A program made the translations under genes and the position numbers. From Coprococcus ammoniilyticus (GTDB lineage: Bacteria; Bacillota; Clostridia; Lachnospirales; Lachnospiraceae): a stretch of 64,000 nt of DNA. Positions within the stretch are counted from its first letter, which is position 1. Each line of letters starts with the position of its first letter. Positions 1 through 9,083 of the stretch are shown here, one piece after another. A model generated the notes under the pieces. It was not told the origin of the DNA. It searched no databases and saw nothing but the letters and a program-made list of their open reading frames with translations. The stretch covers positions 62,001 through 126,000 of the forward strand of contig NZ_JAOQJS010000001.1 of the NCBI RefSeq assembly GCF_025567345.1, written 5' to 3'.

Positions 1-2525
1 GTCTGATTCTGAAGTCTTTCATAATTCTTCTCTTCATTGTCAATATAGATACGAACCTTGTTGATACCGGAGCAATTCGCCATGATATAAATATCATTCG
101 TCTCATCCGTAATATCAAAGCTCAACTGGAAGTTACAGGTGCTGCTATCAGTACGCTTGTATGAATAATACTCACTCAGATCTCCCTGACGCGTTACTTC
201 ACAGTTATCACTGTATGTGGATACCTCCGGATATAATTCAGAGAATACTCCCGGCACACCGGTAGACAGCTTCACAAACTGGTTCAGCGTCTCAAACATA
301 TTTCCGATATCGCCATCATAATCCAACAGATCATTATTGACCATATAACCAAGGCTCAATGCATACGGATTCTCGTATAACCGTATACCATCCACCTCAT
401 TTACATAATTCACATCAAAATAATTATACTCGCCATCCCTCTGAAGCAGATATTTTATACCAAGCAGGGAATTGGATACTGTATTTCCACCATCAAACAG
501 AAACTCATTTGCTCCTGTGTAATATCCCAAATCATGCATCATATCAACCAGATCTGCAGATACTGTCGATCCAAACAGACAGACGCTTTTCAGATTATAA
601 AAGGTCGGTTCGTCTACGATCTTTGTATTCATCATCTCTACCCGGTATGGCTTATCCTTGCAGTCCAGATAATCAATTGCATTCCGGATCTCCGATTCCA
701 GACCAAAATACTGACTGATATCTACATAACCATTGCTGTCATATCCCTTAATTCCATTGATCGTTGTCTCAACCAGACAGACAATCAGAAGCACATAGGA
801 TATGATCCGTTTCCACATACCCTTCGTCAATGTGAAGCCGACCATGCATACTGCGTATGCTGTTATAAAGATCTCTGTCCATAACAAGGTTTCCTTTTCC
901 AGTGTACACTTCTTTGTCGCCAGGATCAGGAATGCATATCCACAGGCAATCCCAAGCATAACTGACAGGATATCCTTCTTCTGAAGCTTCATCAGCACTT
1001 CACAACACATGGCAAGTAGCAGGAAAATGAACAGAAATGAAAAACGATTCGGGATTCCATACTGATCATGGAAGCCATGCCAGATATAATTCAAAAGCTG
1101 GTTGTTAAAGCTTGCAAATATAACTACAAGTATGATCACATTTTTAACCTTATCCCACAGCTTGATCCTACGGTTCAGCAGATATACAAACAGCAGAACA
1201 AAACAGATCGTTCCACAGTATATATTCAGCCCGCCGTCAAATTGCTGGTTCTTGATCGGCTTTGTCAGATAAAAAAGCTGTTTGATCTGATCCCAGATGC
1301 TTCCATACCATTCTGCTTTCGGAAATACACGGTTTGCCGAAGCGGTTGTATTCAGTCCAAGGTACGCCGGGATCAGAAGAAATGCTGCCATTCCGGCCGC
1401 CAATAAGGAACAGCCCGCTAAACGGAAACCATCCGTAAAGAATTTCTTTATGCTCTTATGATTGGTCAACAGGAATTCCATAACGAGGAAAATACAGATC
1501 ATGAAACAAATATAATAATTACACATCAATCCATAGAACAGGGACAGCACATATAACTTATAATTCCCGGTTTCTGTCATCCGTTCAAAGCCCGCCATAA
1601 TAAGCGGAAGGATCAGGATGCAATCCATCCACATTAAGTTCCAGGAATAACCAATAATATAATTGCTTAATGCATATGCCGTTGAAAAGATCAGAATCAC
1701 TGCCTGATATTTCCCCTGTTCCTCACATTTTTCCCGCATATAATAAGCAAATGACATACCGGATAAAATGATCTTGATTCCGATAAACAAGCTCATCGCA
1801 ATATAGATATGCTCCTGCTTGAACAATACCACAAGGAAATTGATCGGGCAGGCAATATAATAGGCAATGATCGACAACATATTGCTTCCAAGACCGATAT
1901 CCCAGGTATAAAACAGACTTCCTTCATTTTGAAGCTTATCATAATAATCAGAAAAAAACGGAAGGTACTGATGCAGGCTGTCCACCATGGTCAGACTGTT
2001 CCCGCCAAATGGTCCGATCTTTTCTGCTATCCATACTCCCAGCAGGAAACAAGCCGGAAGCAGTCCGGCAAGAAGAATAATATAGTTTTTCTTCATAAAC
2101 AACCGTATAGACAGCTTTTTTTTCTTAAAGACGAAACATTTGCCAAATACATAATTGATCACAACTACAAAGAACTGAATAATGATCTTGGATAAGAATT
2201 CATTACAGCGGAAGGAATCACATAACAGATTCGTTCCAACTACTTCGACCAGCATGGCAAGAAGCCTGGTTCCGACAAAGGATATAAATTCCCGGCTTAA
2301 AGTCACGGCATCCTTCTTACTACTCTCCGTAAATACAAAAAACTTATTTGCAAAAAATGCAAACAGGATCGCCAGCGATATCGCTATGACATTCGCTCCG
2401 CTTCTGGATAAGCCGGTGAACATCCGCAGAAGATAAAATGAAACGATATTTACAACTGTCGTGGCTCCACCCGCTATTACATATCTTACAATCTCTTTTT
2501 TTAATAACTTCTTTATTGTGTCCAT
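1..2525 (-). CDS. GtrA-domain/YfhO-family membrane protein fusion (3' end beyond window)
   Basis: This frame is open from an ATG at 2525 to the left edge, so at least 841 residues are present and the C terminus is missing. Roughly the first 135 residues look like a GtrA/DPMS-type four-helix membrane domain (GGATTVVN near the start, then hydrophobic helices and an FFANKFFVF segment). The rest resembles YfhO-family multispanning proteins, with a motif of the type GGNSLTMVDSLHQYLPFFSDYY after the first YfhO helix, many membrane segments, then a long extracellular part. GtrA proteins help move or flip polyprenyl-linked sugars, and YfhO proteins act in glycosylation of lipoteichoic acid or other envelope glycans. 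I infer a role in surface glycan decoration with both activities on one chain. It lies 77 bp downstream of the GH9 gene on the same strand. The family call is from manual translation. Confidence 0.75.
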   Translation of the reverse strand, partial: MDTIKKLLKKEIVRYVIAGGATTVVNIVSFYLLRMFTGLSRSGANVIAISLAILFAFFANKFFVFTESSKKDAVTLSREFISFVGTRLLAMLVEVVGTNLLCDSFRCNEFLSKIIIQFFVVVINYVFGKCFVFKKKKLSIRLFMKKNYIILLAGLLPACFLLGVWIAEKIGPFGGNSLTMVDSLHQYLPFFSDYYDKLQNEGSLFYTWDIGLGSNMLSIIAYYIACPINFLVVLFKQEHIYIAMSLFIGIKIILSGMSFAYYMREKCEEQGKYQAVILIFSTAYALSNYIIGYSWNLMWMDCILILPLIMAGFERMTETGNYKLYVLSLFYGLMCNYYICFMICIFLVMEFLLTNHKSIKKFFTDGFRLAGCSLLAAGMAAFLLIPAYLGLNTTASANRVFPKAEWYGSIWDQIKQLFYLTKPIKNQQFDGGLNIYCGTICFVLLFVYLLNRRIKLWDKVKNVIILVVIFASFNNQLLNYIWHGFHDQYGIPNRFSFLFIFLLLAMCCEVLMKLQKKDILSVMLGIACGYAFLILATKKCTLEKETLLWTEIFITAYAVCMVGFTLTKGMWKRIISYVLLIVCLVETTINGIKGYDSNGYVDISQYFGLESEIRNAIDYLDCKDKPYRVEMMNTKIVDEPTFYNLKSVCLFGSTVSADLVDMMHDLGYYTGANEFLFDGGNTVSNSLLGIKYLLQRDGEYNYFDVNYVNEVDGIRLYENPYALSLGYMVNNDLLDYDGDIGNMFETLNQFVKLSTGVPGVFSELYPEVSTYSDNCEVTRQGDLSEYYSYKRTDSSTCNFQLSFDITDETNDIYIMANCSGINKVRIYIDNEEKNYERLQNQ

Positions 2526-2547
2526 AACTATAACTCTCTTATATCAG

Positions 2548-2578
2548 TGCAGCCGAACAGATACCCCTGCCGGCTGCA
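2548..2578 (-). promoter_or_regulatory. Stem-loop between the GH9 gene and the GtrA-YfhO gene
   Basis: TGCAGCCG and CGGCTGCA form a perfect 8-bp stem around a 15-nt loop within the 77-bp gap between two leftward genes. No T-run follows on the transcribed strand, so it may be an RNA processing or stabilising element rather than a terminator. Confidence 0.4.
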
Positions 2579-2602
2579 TGTTCATGTGTGTGCATTCTTT
2601 TT

Positions 2603-4912
2603 TTATTTTGTATTACCCAGACCTGACAGCAGATAGATCAATGGAGAATTCCAGTAGATTGTTATCTCATTACAGGAAAATGACTGTGCATTGTCTGCAT
2701 AGCGGCTCTCCGGTGCTTTGCCCAGAAGAACAGCCTTCGCATATGGATCTTCCAGATTACTGTCTGCTCCGCCAACTAACATACCCGGCATTGCTACATC
2801 TAATACCTGAGATGGTCTGTGGTGTGGATGAAGCGGAGTTCTTGTACCAAAGCCTGTTACATAACAATAGCCGACTGCATTTCTTCCAAGCAGGTAATCT
2901 CTCTGATAGGAAGCATATTTTACATAGTCTGCATCTGGCTTCAGCTTGTTTGCCATCAGAAGTAACATTCCCTTATTTGCAATGTTCATATTACTTCCCC
3001 ATGCAAATGTCTTAGTTGGTGATACCCATACGCCAAAACCATTGTCTTTGATCTGTTCTACCGTCTTATCTACTTCATTGAAGAACAGTTCGTTTGCCTT
3101 AGCTGAACCGCCGTCATACTTAATATAATCGTACAGGGCATAATATCCGACATCTGCCCATCCAAGTCCGTAGTTTACAATATCGTCGCCCTCAATGATC
3201 GCATCGACTGCTTTCTTATAGGAATCATCTCCGGTTGCTGCATACAATTCTACTGCTGCCCAGATTGCTTCATCACGGAAAATGGTATCCGGATATTCAC
3301 CTGTTACAATATCATCCGGATTGGAGAATCCGTGCGCATCCATGTTGCCACTCAGATATTCGTATGCTTTCTTTGATGCTTCCAGACATTTTGCTGCAAA
3401 ATCTGCATCGTATTCTTTATACAGAACAGACGCCTTTGCCATAACAGCTGTAAAATCTCCGGTGGCTGTATTTGAGATCGGACATGCGATCAACTGTGCC
3501 GTTTCTTTCTCCGGCATAACTGTCTCAGGAAATACATCACAGGTTACCTTGTGATATACACCACCATTGTCATCCTGCATTTTAAGCATCCAGTCCAGTT
3601 CATATCTTGCTTCATCTAAGATATCCGGAACACCGTTTCCGCTTTCCGGAATACCAATATCATCTGCCTTGTATTCATTATCCTCGTATGTCATAAACAG
3701 ATCCTGTACCGTCTTGGCACCGGATACAACATAACGGCCATAATCTCCGGCATCATGCCAGCCGCCTGTCACATCGATCTTCTTATCAGTCCCGTATACA
3801 ACCGCTTCTCCTGTATGGCAGGCAGGATGTGCAAATTCGCCTGCAATGCTGCTGTCAAGTTCTACTCCACAACGCTGGTTATACAGCATCAGTACAACAT
3901 CCTTATACAGGTCACCATAGATATCATCACCGATCTTGAACTCTGCGGATTCTTCTCCATCATCTGTCTTGATCTTATAGGTTCCTGCATCCTTTACGGA
4001 TGAGAAATCTGCCTGCTTGCAGAACATCTCTGATGGTGGATCGTAGGTAGCTTCTTCCGGCAGATCTGCTGAATATACGGACTTGTTTGATGTTACATCT
4101 ATTACTTCAAATGACTTTGCATTTTTTCCGATCACAGTAGCAACCTTGGAATCGCCGGTCAGATAACCAACCTGGTTCACATTGATAGCCATAGGATCCG
4201 GTGTTGCTTCTACCTGCTGTGCGCCGGAGGCATCAACTGCCTCTAATAAGATATTATCAAAATAAATATTATGCTCTGCTTCGTCTCCGGTCATACCTTC
4301 CTGCTTTCCCATATTAAAGCAAAGACGAGGTGCAGGATCGGAATCCTCTTCCATCGTAAACTGTGCTGTAATGTGCTGCGTCTCCGGTCCGATCGTGATC
4401 ACATCACTGGTATATGCATGATAATCTCCGCCATTGATCTGTAATCTCCATTCGATCGTACGCTCAATATCGCATCTTACATCAAAGGAATATTCATAAA
4501 CGCATCCCTGATACAGACGAAAGCCATCGTAATAGATCTGGTTTGCATAATCCGCACTTCCTGTCTTTTTGATGTTGATGTGAAGCTCTCCATCCTCATT
4601 GGTCATTTCTTCATTTCCACCATTCGTATAGGTGTGGAAACCATCCGTATCCTTATCATCAAAATTGATATTGATGACTTTATCACCATCTGAAACACCC
4701 AGTGCCTCTGTTGTTGGCTCCTCTGTTTCCTCTTCGGTTGCCTTCTCCGTTGTCGTTTCTTCTTCCTCAGTGGACTCGGCTTCTGTCGTAACCTCTGTCG
4801 TCTCAGCGGTCGTTCCATCTGCATCTTTCTTTGTACCACTGCAGCCTGCAAGCAGTGACATGGTCATCGCGGCAGTCAGACAAAGAACAGCAACTTTTTT
4901 CATTTTTCTCAT
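2603..4912 (-). CDS. Glycoside hydrolase family 9 endoglucanase, lipoprotein
   Basis: A 769-residue surface lipoprotein predicted to cleave beta-1,4-glucans. A type II signal peptide ends in LLAGC with the lipidated Cys at residue 24. A Thr/Glu-rich linker (about 28-70) follows, then a carbohydrate-binding beta-sandwich (about 75-230), an immunoglobulin-like CelD_N domain (about 240-330) and the GH9 catalytic domain (about 335-765). Hallmarks of GH9 are visible: DAGDYGRY near 386-393 with the two catalytic-base Asp residues, the HPHHRPS block near 694, and NEITIYWNSP near 747 carrying the proton-donor Glu. An AGGGAT ribosome site precedes the ATG. There is no dockerin, so the enzyme is anchored by lipid, not by a cellulosome. 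The next gene in the same direction is the GtrA-YfhO fusion. Confidence 0.93.
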   Translation of the reverse strand: MRKMKKVAVLCLTAAMTMSLLAGCSGTKKDADGTTAETTEVTTEAESTEEEETTTEKATEEETEEPTTEALGVSDGDKVININFDDKDTDGFHTYTNGGNEEMTNEDGELHINIKKTGSADYANQIYYDGFRLYQGCVYEYSFDVRCDIERTIEWRLQINGGDYHAYTSDVITIGPETQHITAQFTMEEDSDPAPRLCFNMGKQEGMTGDEAEHNIYFDNILLEAVDASGAQQVEATPDPMAINVNQVGYLTGDSKVATVIGKNAKSFEVIDVTSNKSVYSADLPEEATYDPPSEMFCKQADFSSVKDAGTYKIKTDDGEESAEFKIGDDIYGDLYKDVVLMLYNQRCGVELDSSIAGEFAHPACHTGEAVVYGTDKKIDVTGGWHDAGDYGRYVVSGAKTVQDLFMTYEDNEYKADDIGIPESGNGVPDILDEARYELDWMLKMQDDNGGVYHKVTCDVFPETVMPEKETAQLIACPISNTATGDFTAVMAKASVLYKEYDADFAAKCLEASKKAYEYLSGNMDAHGFSNPDDIVTGEYPDTIFRDEAIWAAVELYAATGDDSYKKAVDAIIEGDDIVNYGLGWADVGYYALYDYIKYDGGSAKANELFFNEVDKTVEQIKDNGFGVWVSPTKTFAWGSNMNIANKGMLLLMANKLKPDADYVKYASYQRDYLLGRNAVGYCYVTGFGTRTPLHPHHRPSQVLDVAMPGMLVGGADSNLEDPYAKAVLLGKAPESRYADNAQSFSCNEITIYWNSPLIYLLSGLGNTK

Positions 4913-5035
4913 GTTTTATTATCCCTCCATATTTTCTTTATGTACGATACCTTCTCAACTGTACATATATTTATAACACGTCGCCTCCCGGCTCCATATG
5001 TCTTTCACTTTTATACCATAACAATTAGCCAGCTC

Positions 5036-5812
5036 TTACTGCTCCGGATATCGCACGACATCCTGATACCGCATATGTCCGCCAAAGATATCAAGTGCAC
5101 TTCCGATTGTAAAATCAACCCGGTTTCTGCCAAGCAGCTTCAGTTTATCCAGATCCTCAAAGGACGCGATCCCGCCTGCATAGGTCACAGGGATCCTGCC
5201 CCAGTTTCCAAGCAGCTCGGCAATATGTGTCTCGATTCCGGACGCCTTACCTTCCACATCCACCGCATGGATCAAATATTCATCGCAGTAACCGGCAAGC
5301 ATATCCAGTGTTCCTTCTGTCATTTTTACCTTTGTGAACTTCTGCCAGCGATCTGTCACGATATAATAACCATCCTCGCATCGTCTGCAGCTCAGATCCA
5401 GTACCAGATGATTCTTGCCAACTGCCCGTCGGATGGCTTCCAGATTGTCATAGTTGATCTCTCCATTTTTAAATACATACGATGTAACAATCACATGAGA
5501 TGCCCCCATGTCAAGAAACCGTCCGGCATTTTCCGCATTGATACCGCCACCGATCTGCAAGCCTCCCGGATATTCCGTAAGTGCCAGCTCTGCCTGATAG
5601 CAATCCTCCTCATAATACTCGCTTCCCGCCGGATTCAACAGGATAATATGTCCACCCTGTATACCCGCATCCTTATACATCCGGGCAAATGCTGCGCCAT
5701 CGTACTCAGATACAAAATTCTCTTTTGCAGCATTTCCTTCATCCTGAAGGCTGCTGCCAACGATCTGTTTCACTTTTCCATTATGTATATCGATGCATGG
5801 ACGAAATCTCAT
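5036..5812 (-). CDS. hisA: HisA, eukaryotic-type ProFAR isomerase
   Basis: A 258-residue TIM-barrel enzyme for the fourth step of histidine synthesis, the Amadori isomerisation of ProFAR to PRFAR. It begins FRPCIDIHNGKVKQIVG and contains LQIGGGIN, DLSCRR, HAVDVEGKASGI and VTYAGGIAS. These blocks and the length match the fungal/plant HIS6 type of HisA rather than the usual bacterial type. The two catalytic acids would be the Asp in CIDIH and the Asp in HAVDVEG. A GGGAGA ribosome site precedes the start. No other his gene is nearby, and a promoter of its own lies upstream, so it is a solitary gene. The function call is firm; the subtype rests on remembered family sequence. Confidence 0.92.
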   Translation of the reverse strand: MRFRPCIDIHNGKVKQIVGSSLQDEGNAAKENFVSEYDGAAFARMYKDAGIQGGHIILLNPAGSEYYEEDCYQAELALTEYPGGLQIGGGINAENAGRFLDMGASHVIVTSYVFKNGEINYDNLEAIRRAVGKNHLVLDLSCRRCEDGYYIVTDRWQKFTKVKMTEGTLDMLAGYCDEYLIHAVDVEGKASGIETHIAELLGNWGRIPVTYAGGIASFEDLDKLKLLGRNRVDFTIGSALDIFGGHMRYQDVVRYPEQ

Positions 5813-5855
5813 ATTTTCTCCCAGGCAATATGCCTTTTTTCATTTTTATATCGTT

Positions 5856-5892
5856 ACAATGTCTGCAAATACAAAGTGTCCGCAGACATTGT
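5856..5892 (-). promoter_or_regulatory. Stem-loop in the hisA 5' leader
   Basis: ACAATGTCTGC and GCAGACATTGT form an 11-bp perfect stem with a 15-nt loop, directly downstream of the hisA -10 box and before the ribosome site. It could stabilise the mRNA or regulate translation. I recognise no riboswitch family. Confidence 0.5.
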
Positions 5893-5894
5893 TT

Positions 5895-5923
5895 ATTCTA
5901 ACACAGAACCTTCTATAATCCAA
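5895..5923 (-). promoter_or_regulatory. hisA promoter
   Basis: On the minus strand TTGGAT, a 17-base spacer and TAGAAT form a sigma-A type promoter, about 80 bp before the hisA start codon. Confidence 0.6.
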
Positions 5924-5995
5924 GTGTCATATAAAAACCTGCGGCAGTTGTCCATTTCATGCAGACTCAGATCATGACTCATAACTTACACAAAT

Positions 5996-6026
5996 AGAAA
6001 AGGCCGATGCAAGCTCATCGACCTTC
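5996..6026 (-). terminator. Intrinsic terminator of the comF transcript
   Basis: On the minus strand AAGGTCGATG-agcttg-CATCGGCCTT is followed by TTTTCT. The stem begins inside the last codons of comF and includes its stop. Confidence 0.85.
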
Positions 6027-6737
6027 TCCTATACATATCACTCCGACATAGACCTGTTCCACGCCAGCCTCCTGTAATGCTTCTGTACATGCCTGCACTG
6101 TCGCACCTGTCGTATAAATATCATCTATTAATAAGACCGTCTTCCATTCCGCCGGAAGTGTCCGGACCTCTAATGCCTGTTTTATATTATTTGCACGTTC
6201 AAGCGGTGATAATTCCTTCTGTGGTGTCGTATCCGACACACGGAGCAGATGTCCGTTATCTACCGGAATATCCAGTCTCCGTCCTACCACATCTGCCAAC
6301 AGCTCCGCCTGATTATATCCCCGTTTCCGTAATTTACTTCTGTGAACCGGTACGGGCAAAATGATCTGAAGCCGTTCTGCAAGTCCCGCTTTCCGGATCC
6401 GTTCTGCAACAAGACTTCCATAATATTCCACATATTCCCGTTTATTGTGATATTTGATCGCGAGCACACTGGATGCGACCGGTTCCACATACCGGAAGAC
6501 CGGATATGCCCGTTCAAAACTCCGGATATGCGTCCTGCAGTCTGCACAGTATTCCAACTCCTCGTCATCCAGACTTTTTCCACATTTCATACATGTGGGT
6601 TCTGTCACATATGGCAGCAACTCATGTTTTCCGCAGATTCCTTTTGCACCATACGGCATAACCTCATCACAGATCGGGCATCGTCTTGGAAATACCAGAT
6701 CTATCATTGCCCGGTTCCATTTGTTCTGTATCTGCAT
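6015..6737 (-). CDS. comF: ComF family phosphoribosyltransferase-like protein
   Basis: A 240-residue protein with the usual ComF layout. An N-terminal double zinc ribbon has cysteine pairs CPIC, CMKC and CADC (about 20-65). A phosphoribosyltransferase fold follows, with the PRPP-binding stretch VLLIDDIYTTGAT near 200. In naturally competent Firmicutes ComF is a cytoplasmic partner of the DNA-uptake and recombination machinery. Elsewhere the same family is kept without known competence. Here it is the last gene of a leftward group after recD2 (81-bp gap), another DNA-transaction gene, and ends in an intrinsic terminator. No other late-competence genes are present in the window. Confidence 0.9.
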   Translation of the reverse strand: MQIQNKWNRAMIDLVFPRRCPICDEVMPYGAKGICGKHELLPYVTEPTCMKCGKSLDDEELEYCADCRTHIRSFERAYPVFRYVEPVASSVLAIKYHNKREYVEYYGSLVAERIRKAGLAERLQIILPVPVHRSKLRKRGYNQAELLADVVGRRLDIPVDNGHLLRVSDTTPQKELSPLERANNIKQALEVRTLPAEWKTVLLIDDIYTTGATVQACTEALQEAGVEQVYVGVICIGEGR

Positions 6738-6818
6738 ATATAGCCCCCTTTATTGCTTTTCCTGTTATATCATGTGCTTCGCACATTCAATGCATTCGGA
6801 AATTATCCCTCTCCTGAT

Positions 6819-9068
6819 TTATGCCAGTTCTACCAGTCGTTCTGCAAATGTCGTATACCGCTTCTGTTCGTCGATATTATCGATCATCGTCTTAACCAGA
6901 CCTATATTGCCTACGATCACAACACCCTTTCTTGCCCTTGTAACTGCCGTATAGAGCAGATTCCTGTTCAGCAGCTTTGCCGGACCTGTAAGAAGCGGAA
7001 TCACCACGACCGGATACTCACTTCCCTGTGATTTGTGTATTGTGATAGCATATGCATGTTCCAGTTCATCAAGCTGGGAGTAAAGGTAATCTACCAATCT
7101 TCCATCATCATATTCGACAACAATCTTCTGATCAAACTCATCAATCTCTTTTACAAAACCGACATCCCCATTGAATACACCTACCCCCTCTTCCTTCACG
7201 AAGCGTCCTTTTGCATCCATGATCTTCCATTCCAGCTTGTAATTGTTCTTGATCTGCATGACCTTGTCGCCCTTACGGAATACAACGTCATTTTTCTCTT
7301 TCTCCGGTATACTTCTGTTCGGTGGGTTTAGGATCTCCTGCAGCCGTTTATTCAGATTCTCAACACCCAACTCATACTTCCGCATCGGAGTAAGCACCTG
7401 AATGTTCATCGGATCGACCTGGAAGAACCCAGGCAGACTGTCTAAGATCAGATGTTTCAATTCTGCGATAATATCCTGTGATCCCTGTCTTGGTATGTAG
7501 AAGAAATCCCGGCTTTTATTATTGATCGCAAGCTGTTTTCCCGCATTGATCAGATGGGCGTTCGTGATAATGTCACTGTTCTCGCCCTGTCGGAATATCT
7601 TATCCAACACTGTTACGGAAAATACTTCCGAACGAATGATGTCCTTTAATACATTTCCCGGTCCGACAGATGGAAGCTGGTTGGAATCCCCTACCAGCAC
7701 CAGTCTGGTTCCCGGCATGATCGCCTGCAGTAAACTGTAAAACAGGCTGCTGTCTACCATCGACATCTCATCTATGATAATTACATCCGCTTCTAACGGA
7801 TTGTTTGAATTTCTTGCAAATGTATAGGTGGAACTGTTTCCTTCTTCATCAATCCCGCCACCGGACAGTTCCAGAAGCCGGTGGATCGTCTGTGCCGTAT
7901 ATCCGGTTGCCTCGGTGATCCTCTTTGCCGCGCGTCCGGTCGGTGCTGCAAGCAACAGTTCCAGATTCAATTTCTCAAACATCTTGATCATGGCATTGAT
8001 CGTTGTTGTTTTACCCGTACCCGGTCCACCTGTGATCACTGCCACGCCGTTATTGACTGCATTCTTGATCGCAAGTTTCTGCTTTTCTTCCAGTGTAATC
8101 TTCTCTACTTCCTCGATCTGTGCAAGCATCTTATCCAGTGGACGATCCTCTGATGTAAAATCCAGATCGATATCTGACAATATTCTTGCTGAATTCAGCT
8201 CAATATAATAATTTACCGCAGCATAGACCGCAATTACAGCTCCGTCAAGCTCCTTTACGATCGCCTTGCCTGCCATCTGAAGCTCTATAATCTGGCTTCC
8301 GATCTCATTTTCCAGTTCTTCATTATATGGCACATTGTCATCCACCAGAAGTGAATACGTCTTTGCCACCAGCATCTGCTTTGGAAGATACATATGTCCA
8401 AGCTGGCTCGCATTTAACAATGTATATAACAATGCTGCCCTGATACGAAAATCCGAATCACTGCTGATCCCCATTCGTTCAGCGATCTCATCCGCCGTCT
8501 TAAAACCGACACCACTGATATCCTCAGCGATCTTATATGGATTTGACCGGATGATTTTATACATCTCCTGACCGTATTCATTGAAGATCTTCACTGCCAG
8601 ATTGATCGATATTCCATATCCGGTCAGAAAAATGATCGCATCCTGCATCTCTTTCTTTTCATTATAAGAGACTGCGATCTCTCTTGCTTTCCGCTCCGAG
8701 ATACCCTTGACCTCTGCCAGTCGTTCCGGCTCTTCTTCAATGATACGCAGAGAATCCATCTTGAATTTCTTTACGATACGTTTTGCAAGTGCCTCACCGA
8801 CACCTTTAATGATACCAGAACCCAGATATCGTTCTACACTTACCATATCGTCCGGCATCTTGATTTCATAGGATGTAAATTTGAATTGGAGATCATACTG
8901 GGGATGATTGACATATTCCCCTTCTGCAGATATGTAGATTCCTTCACTGATACCGTGAAGGGTTCCGACAAAAATGTCTTCGCCGTCTTCACCTTCTACA
9001 GTGAAAACGGCGTAGCCATTGTCGTCATTTTTATAGATAACTTTTTCAACATAACCTTCTTTTATCAC
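6819..9068 (-). CDS. recD2: RecD2 family ATP-dependent DNA helicase
   Basis: A 749-residue superfamily 1B 5'-3' helicase. An N-terminal OB-like region (about 1-80) and tandem helix-hairpin-helix segments (GSGIIKGVGEALAKRIVKKF, then GISERKAREI and GVGFKTADEI) mark the RecD2 type, which acts without RecBC. The Walker A motif GGPGTGKTT lies near 347, the DEMSMVDS Walker B near 430, and the C-terminal motif with AITIHKSQGSEYPVVV near 670. RecD2 proteins act in replication-fork stability, mismatch repair and recombination. The start is a GTG 8 bases after GGAGA. It follows mreB by 15 bp and precedes comF, so the three are probably cotranscribed. Confidence 0.95.
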   Translation of the reverse strand: MIKEGYVEKVIYKNDDNGYAVFTVEGEDGEDIFVGTLHGISEGIYISAEGEYVNHPQYDLQFKFTSYEIKMPDDMVSVERYLGSGIIKGVGEALAKRIVKKFKMDSLRIIEEEPERLAEVKGISERKAREIAVSYNEKKEMQDAIIFLTGYGISINLAVKIFNEYGQEMYKIIRSNPYKIAEDISGVGFKTADEIAERMGISSDSDFRIRAALLYTLLNASQLGHMYLPKQMLVAKTYSLLVDDNVPYNEELENEIGSQIIELQMAGKAIVKELDGAVIAVYAAVNYYIELNSARILSDIDLDFTSEDRPLDKMLAQIEEVEKITLEEKQKLAIKNAVNNGVAVITGGPGTGKTTTINAMIKMFEKLNLELLLAAPTGRAAKRITEATGYTAQTIHRLLELSGGGIDEEGNSSTYTFARNSNNPLEADVIIIDEMSMVDSSLFYSLLQAIMPGTRLVLVGDSNQLPSVGPGNVLKDIIRSEVFSVTVLDKIFRQGENSDIITNAHLINAGKQLAINNKSRDFFYIPRQGSQDIIAELKHLILDSLPGFFQVDPMNIQVLTPMRKYELGVENLNKRLQEILNPPNRSIPEKEKNDVVFRKGDKVMQIKNNYKLEWKIMDAKGRFVKEEGVGVFNGDVGFVKEIDEFDQKIVVEYDDGRLVDYLYSQLDELEHAYAITIHKSQGSEYPVVVIPLLTGPAKLLNRNLLYTAVTRARKGVVIVGNIGLVKTMIDNIDEQKRYTTFAERLVELA

Positions 9069-9083
9069 AACAAGTCTCCTGCG

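Noticed and set aside
2603..4912. GH9 enzyme as a cellulosome component
   Set aside because: It has a lipobox and no dockerin, so it is anchored by lipid and does not need the cohesin protein at 29269-31449.
4940..5977. A 345-codon plus-strand ORF
   Set aside because: It is antisense to hisA, which has clear family motifs and a promoter. The plus frame has no recognisable domain or ribosome site.
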